From: Thermoplasmata archaeon
GTDB lineage: Archaea > Thermoplasmatota > Thermoplasmata > Thermoplasmatales > Thermoplasmataceae
Reading direction: 5' to 3'
Assembly (NCBI GenBank): GCA_021806345.1
Contig: JAJZXP010000190.1
Location: 1 to 10,478 of the forward strand
DNA: 10,478 nt
The translations under genes were made by a program, and so were the position numbers. Shown here piece by piece: positions 7,233-10,478 of this stretch (positions within the stretch are counted from its first letter, which is position 1; every line of letters starts with the position of its first letter). The notes under the pieces were generated by a model. The model was not told the origin of the DNA. It did no database searches and saw only the letters and a program-made list of their open reading frames with translations.

Positions 7233-9110
7233 ATGGGAAAAAATACGCAAAGAATAGTGGACGCCAAACCTAAATCCGTTCGGGAAGTGCTAGACAAGAA
7301 CAAATACACACTAGACTACTATCAAAGAGAATACAAATGGGAAACAGAGCATATGCAACAGTTTGTTACCGATCTGACTGAAAAATTCCTAAACAGCTAT
7401 AAGAAAGAGCATGAGAGAAGTAGGGTCGAATACTATGAAGGATATTTTTTGGGACCAATAATTATTAATTCAAAAAATGGAGAGAGATCCATTGTGGATG
7501 GACAACAAAGGTTGACTTCTTTGACTCTATTACTAATATACCTACATCGCTTTCAGGAGCAAGAAAATGTAGAACATCCAGTTAAAATTGATGAGCTTAT
7601 TCGTTCAGAAAAATTCGGTAAAGAGTCATTCAACTTAGATATAGAGGATAGGAAAGATTGCATGAAGGACTTGTTTGACTCTGGAAAAAGGTCACAAATT
7701 AGTATTGATCTAAAAGATGAATCCATAAAAAATATTTATGAGCAATATGAAGGGATACAGAATTTCTTTCCACTAGAGATTGACGACCATGCCCTCCCAT
7801 ACTTCATTGATTGGCTCATTGAGAGAGTGACGTTTGTTGAAATTTCAACTTCTTCTGAGGAAGATGCCTACACTATTTTTGAGACGATGAATGATAGAGG
7901 GTTAAGACTATCCCCATCAGACATGCTTAAAGGTTATGTTCTGGCAAATTCTCCAGAAGCAGAAAGACGAAAACTCGAGCAGATATGGAAAGATCAAAAA
8001 AATGAACTCAATAAGCCCGATTATGTTACAAATATTAACGAAGAAATAGATGAATTTTTTAGAGCTTTTTTAAGGGCGAAATACGCCGAAACAATTAGAC
8101 AGCAAAAAGCAGAGGGCGAAAATGAGGATTTCTACAAGATTGGTACTCATTTCCATAAATGGTTCAGAGACAAAAAGTGTTTACAGGGGCCAGAGGATTT
8201 TGCTAATTTCATTAAAATAGATATGAAGTTCTATCTGGGAATATATAGAAAAATAATTGAAAAACGAAATAGATTTGATCCTGACTTTGAGAGTATATAC
8301 AATATATCCAAAAGAGGATTGGCAACATCAGTATTTTATCCATTTCTTATGGCTTCGATAAAGGTGGGAGACGAACCTGAAACCATAAACAAAAAACTTA
8401 AACTTGCATCTTCTTACCTAGAATTCTTCATTGTTTTCAGGTCAGCTAATAATAATAGATATAATCAAAGTTCCATAAAATATACAATGTATGCACTAAC
8501 TATAAAAATCAGAAATAAAGATGTTATGGAATTAGCAGAGATATTTACAAATAAAGTAACGAATACAAAAGAGAATCTGGATGGAATAAGAAATTTACGT
8601 TTGAACGGGCAAAACAAGAAATTTATTCGTTTCTTATTAGCCAAGATGACATCTTATATAGAAATTAAATCTGGGCTTCCCAATTCTTTTAAACCCTATC
8701 TTGAGGACAAGTATGATATTGAGCATATATTGCCAAAGAATTATTTTGAAAAGCATAAAAGCGAGTTTGAAAACGAAGATGAATTCAATAAGTGCAGGTA
8801 CAAACTAGGCGATCTTTTGATCTTACCAAGTAGTTTTAACAGAAGCTATGGAGCAAAGCCATATGAATGTAAGGTAGAGCATTATTTTGGCCAGAATTTA
8901 TTGGCAAAGTCACTAAATTCTAAATGCTATCAAAATAACCCCTCTTTCTTGAAGTACCTGTCCTCGTCTAAAATTCCATTCAAGTCATATCAACAATTTG
9001 GAAAAGCAGGCATAGAGGAAAGACAGGAATTGTATGAAAAATTGCTCAAGGAAATTTACAACCCAGCGGTTTTCTCAAAAATTGCTTCAGAAGTTTTACC
9101 CCCACAATAG
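7233..9110 (+). CDS. DUF262-DUF1524 (GmrSD-type) restriction nuclease
   Basis: This 625-aa protein joins the two halves of the GmrSD family. The N-terminal DUF262 (ParB/sulfiredoxin-like NTPase) domain shows YQREYKW at 30-36 and IVDGQQRLTSLTLL at 87-100, with DGQQR at 89-93 binding and hydrolysing NTP. IFETMNDRGLRLSPSDMLKGY at 215-235 is also typical. A helical middle part leads to the C-terminal DUF1524 His-Me finger nuclease: YDIEHILPK at 494-502 with catalytic His498, then LGDLLILPSSFNRSYGAK at 525-542 with Asn536. Known members cut modified phage DNA (type IV restriction; relatives include BrxU and SspE). The substrate here is unknown, but no Dnd/Ssp genes are present, so phosphorothioate sensing is less likely. 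All key residues look intact and the length is normal for a fused protein. It has its own promoter. Confidence 0.9.
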   Translation: MGKNTQRIVDAKPKSVREVLDKNKYTLDYYQREYKWETEHMQQFVTDLTEKFLNSYKKEHERSRVEYYEGYFLGPIIINSKNGERSIVDGQQRLTSLTLLLIYLHRFQEQENVEHPVKIDELIRSEKFGKESFNLDIEDRKDCMKDLFDSGKRSQISIDLKDESIKNIYEQYEGIQNFFPLEIDDHALPYFIDWLIERVTFVEISTSSEEDAYTIFETMNDRGLRLSPSDMLKGYVLANSPEAERRKLEQIWKDQKNELNKPDYVTNINEEIDEFFRAFLRAKYAETIRQQKAEGENEDFYKIGTHFHKWFRDKKCLQGPEDFANFIKIDMKFYLGIYRKIIEKRNRFDPDFESIYNISKRGLATSVFYPFLMASIKVGDEPETINKKLKLASSYLEFFIVFRSANNNRYNQSSIKYTMYALTIKIRNKDVMELAEIFTNKVTNTKENLDGIRNLRLNGQNKKFIRFLLAKMTSYIEIKSGLPNSFKPYLEDKYDIEHILPKNYFEKHKSEFENEDEFNKCRYKLGDLLILPSSFNRSYGAKPYECKVEHYFGQNLLAKSLNSKCYQNNPSFLKYLSSSKIPFKSYQQFGKAGIEERQELYEKLLKEIYNPAVFSKIASEVLPPQ

Positions 9111-9160
9111 TTTTCTCAGCTTTTTATGGTTGTGCTTGGACACAAACGGTTGATATTTTT
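9111..9160 (+). terminator. T-rich probable archaeal terminator after the DUF262 gene
   Basis: T-runs at 9111-9114, 9121-9125 and 9156-9160 on the coding strand begin immediately after the stop codon. Archaeal RNA polymerase terminates at such oligo-T tracts without needing a hairpin. Confidence 0.45.
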
Positions 9161-9314
9161 ATTATTGTCCAATAACCTTCTTGGAAACATTGTACTGTGC
9201 CACTCAAGAAACTATACTGATTTTTTAATCCTTTCCTTGTACTTTACAGTTCTTTAACGCCATTCTGAAGTATTTCATTTTTGTAATTTTAGCCTATTTC
9301 TTAATAGATTGAAC
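9161..9314. other. Intergenic, nothing recognised
   Basis: AT-rich sequence with stops in all frames. It lies between the convergent DUF262 gene and the decayed leftward gene. Confidence 0.4.
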
Positions 9315-9895
9315 TTAAATATACGCCTCTGTCGTTTTACCATTCAATGCATATTCTAAAATACCCTCACTGGATTCTATGAGATTCATAAAGATGCCTT
9401 GTATTATGCCGTTATGTGTTTCCTCGGCAACTTCAACATTGCTTTTGATCTGAGCTTCAGGGACCACTTCAATTCTGGCATTATTCCGATCGGAATTCCA
9501 AAGAATGAAACAACTTCATACAGACAGGACTCAGTTTTGTTCGAATACTTTTTCAAGAAGATACTTGACTGAACTTCATTAATTTTGTCATGTCATTTGA
9601 TCCAGAATTGCAGAAACTTACTTCTAAGATCTTGAGCACTTGCAATGAATGAATCCTACGTATCCCCTACATTTTCCTTGGGACACCTCCGACAATTTAG
9701 CGTTAAATACATTTCCATGCGAAATGATTTGCTTTTGATGGCACCACCCTTGAATAGGAGCTGACAGCTAGAGCCCTAAAGCAAATATTCTTCCAGGCTC
9801 ACTGTATAGGGCTAACTAACTTCGGCATCTCTAAATGGAACACCAATTCTTAGGAGCTTAGTTTTAGAAAGTCAAAGGTCTACTTGATCATTCAT
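9315..9895 (-). pseudogene. Decayed leftward gene of unknown family with intact ribosome binding site
   Basis: From ATG 9895 one minus-strand frame can be followed for about 150 codons with five stops. The intervening pieces look coding, for example LLRIGVPFRDAEV near the start and SSIFLKKYSNKTESCLYEVV near the middle. After FFGIPIG it shifts frame and continues as ARIEVVPEAQIKSNVEVAEE and onward to a stop at 9317-9315. The ancestral protein was about 190 aa. I recognise no family. An AAGGAGGT (9909-9902) six bases before the ATG is a perfect Shine-Dalgarno, unlike the leaderless genes in this window, so this gene was probably internal to an operon. Just upstream in the same direction the frame reads RSRNRQWKLSKYFGKAKMAF before a TAA at the ribosome binding site, perhaps the tail of the preceding gene, also broken. 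Confidence 0.5.
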
Positions 9896-9901
9896 TTTGG
9901 A

Positions 9902-9909
9902 ACCTCCTT
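9902..9909 (-). promoter_or_regulatory. Shine-Dalgarno of the decayed leftward gene
   Basis: The minus strand reads AAGGAGGT with six bases to the ATG at 9895. It is the strongest ribosome binding site in the window and marks where the pseudogene began. Confidence 0.6.
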
Positions 9910-10018
9910 AACAGTGATTAAAAGCCATTTTTGCCTTTCCAAAATATTTAGATAATTTCCATTGCCGATTACGTGATCTATCAGAAATTTCATCAAAATT
10001 TTATGGTATAGCATCTTT

Positions 10019-10120
10019 CGACTTTCTAAGACTATTGTTGCATAGTACAATCATAGCTATGAGCAATTTCTTTCATTTAAATTTTTGCAAATTCTTGAAT
10101 GAAAGAAATCATGAAAGTCG
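10019..10120. repeat. Nested inverted-repeat element (three stems)
   Basis: An outer pair of 8 bases, CGACTTTC (10019-10026) and GAAAGTCG (10113-10120), encloses two hairpins. The first is TTGCATAG (10038-10045) with CTATG-A-GCAA (10057-10066), containing one bulged A. The second is a perfect 12-base pair, ATTTCTTTCATT (10066-10077) and AATGAAAGAAAT (10098-10109), with a 20-base loop. The pairing suggests a branched RNA or cruciform-forming DNA. The function is unknown; it could be an RNA gene, the end of a small mobile element, or in part the result of AT-rich chance pairing. Confidence 0.45.
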
Positions 10121-10351
10121 TGAATTACAGCATTTGTACATGAAATAGTGTATACATAATAGAAAAATGACAGATATTTAAAAAGTGCATGTAGTTTTTC
10201 TCATGTTTAATAATTCTAAAATTGAAGTGAAAAGGATGAACAAGACCGATAACTTTTATTCCTTAACAAATTCAATTTTGATATTAATCAGTCTATCATT
10301 TCTTTAAATACCAATTTCTTAATTGAATCCTAAAATACACCTAGATAGAAA
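10121..10351. other. AT-rich spacer between the repeat element and tRNA-Ala, with one possible tiny ORF
   Basis: The only notable frame is plus-strand ATG 10236 to TAA 10307, encoding 23 aa with a hydrophobic end (NSILILISLSFL). It has TTTAATAA at -30 to -23 (10206-10213), the same promoter spacing as the real genes here, but it is too short to assert. The region is also the trailer of the leftward tRNA, where TTTT on the minus strand shortly after the tRNA may end transcription. Confidence 0.3.
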
Positions 10352-10423
10352 TGGACCGGTCGGGATTTGGACCCGAGCCCTCTTGCTTGCGAAGCAAGCG
10401 ATCTACCGCTGATCTACCGGCCC
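10352..10423 (-). tRNA. tRNA-Ala (anticodon CGC)
   Basis: The 72-base gene folds as a full cloverleaf. The acceptor stem is GGGCCGG with CCGGTCC and discriminator A. The D stem is GATC/GATC, the anticodon stem CTTGC/GCAAG with loop TTCGCAA, and the T stem TCGGG/CCCGA with loop TCCAAAT. The loop centre is CGC, reading the alanine codon GCG. The G3-U70 wobble pair, the universal alanine identity element, is present. No intron is seen and CCA is not encoded, as usual for archaeal tRNAs. Its 3' end faces the defence island, the usual orientation for integration of elements into tRNA genes. A possible TATA element (TAAATT on the minus strand, 10456-10451) lies about 30 bases upstream. Confidence 0.95.
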
Positions 10424-10478
10424 TAATTAATTTCACTGCCGATATAGGACAATTTAGCCAGAAGTGCATCCATCTGTA
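10423..10478 (-). CDS. Possible C-terminal end of a leftward gene entering from the right edge
   Basis: Reading leftward from the edge, one frame gives QMDALLAKLSYIGSEIN and a TAG whose last base is the first base of the tRNA. The residues look protein-like and no stop occurs before the edge, but 17 codons are too few to be sure and no family can be named. The same stretch must hold the tRNA promoter. Confidence 0.25.
   Translation of the reverse strand, partial: QMDALLAKLSYIGSEIN

Noticed and set aside
10217..10280. AAAATTGAA / TTCAATTTT inverted repeat
   Set aside because: Nine AT-rich bases with a long loop are expected by chance in this composition.
1..10478. CRISPR array, rRNA, insertion sequence with intact ends
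   Set aside because: No regularly spaced repeats, no rRNA sequence, and no terminal inverted repeats around the transposase fossil were found.

Overview
The window is AT-rich and looks archaeal. Three lines of sequence evidence support this. Four separate genes have a TATA element about 23-31 bases before the start codon, and none of the four needs a leader or a clear Shine-Dalgarno to explain its start, as in archaeal leaderless transcription. The tRNA-Ala has archaeal-type arms and no encoded CCA. The recognisable families (MFS transporter of the anion:cation symporter type, aldo/keto reductase, IS3-like transposase) are common in thermoacidophilic Thermoplasmata. The Thermoplasmatales-type assignment (Ferroplasma- or Cuniculiplasma-like) is an inference, not something the sequence proves.

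Layout, left to right. Positions 1-119 hold the first 40 codons of an MFS transporter running leftward off the edge. Positions 150-561 are gene-poor. A leftward overlapping pair follows: a 320-aa soluble protein of unrecognised family (1091-2053) and a 179-182-aa protein with four membrane helices (562-1110). From about 2340 to 2903 there is a frameshifted IS3-like transposase fossil. Its end overlaps the start of a 1131-aa Eco57I-type adenine methyltransferase (2879-6274) with an N-terminal nuclease-like domain. Positions 6275-7232 hold two further fossils, the tail of an aldo/keto reductase and a DUF91/NucS-like PD-(D/E)XK domain. A complete DUF262-DUF1524 (GmrSD-type) nuclease gene occupies 7233-9110. 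Positions 9111-10351 hold a decayed leftward gene with an intact ribosome binding site and a nested inverted-repeat element. tRNA-Ala(CGC) sits at 10352-10423, leftward, with its 3' end facing the island.

Interpretation: this is a defence-type accessory island next to a tRNA gene, built up by insertions and decay. The methyltransferase/nuclease-like protein and the GmrSD-type protein each have their own TATA promoter and are separated by about 960 bases of debris, so they are neighbours rather than an operon. The overlapping soluble-plus-membrane pair is the best candidate for an undescribed system. It has the build of a sensor with a membrane effector, but no motif here assigns a function.
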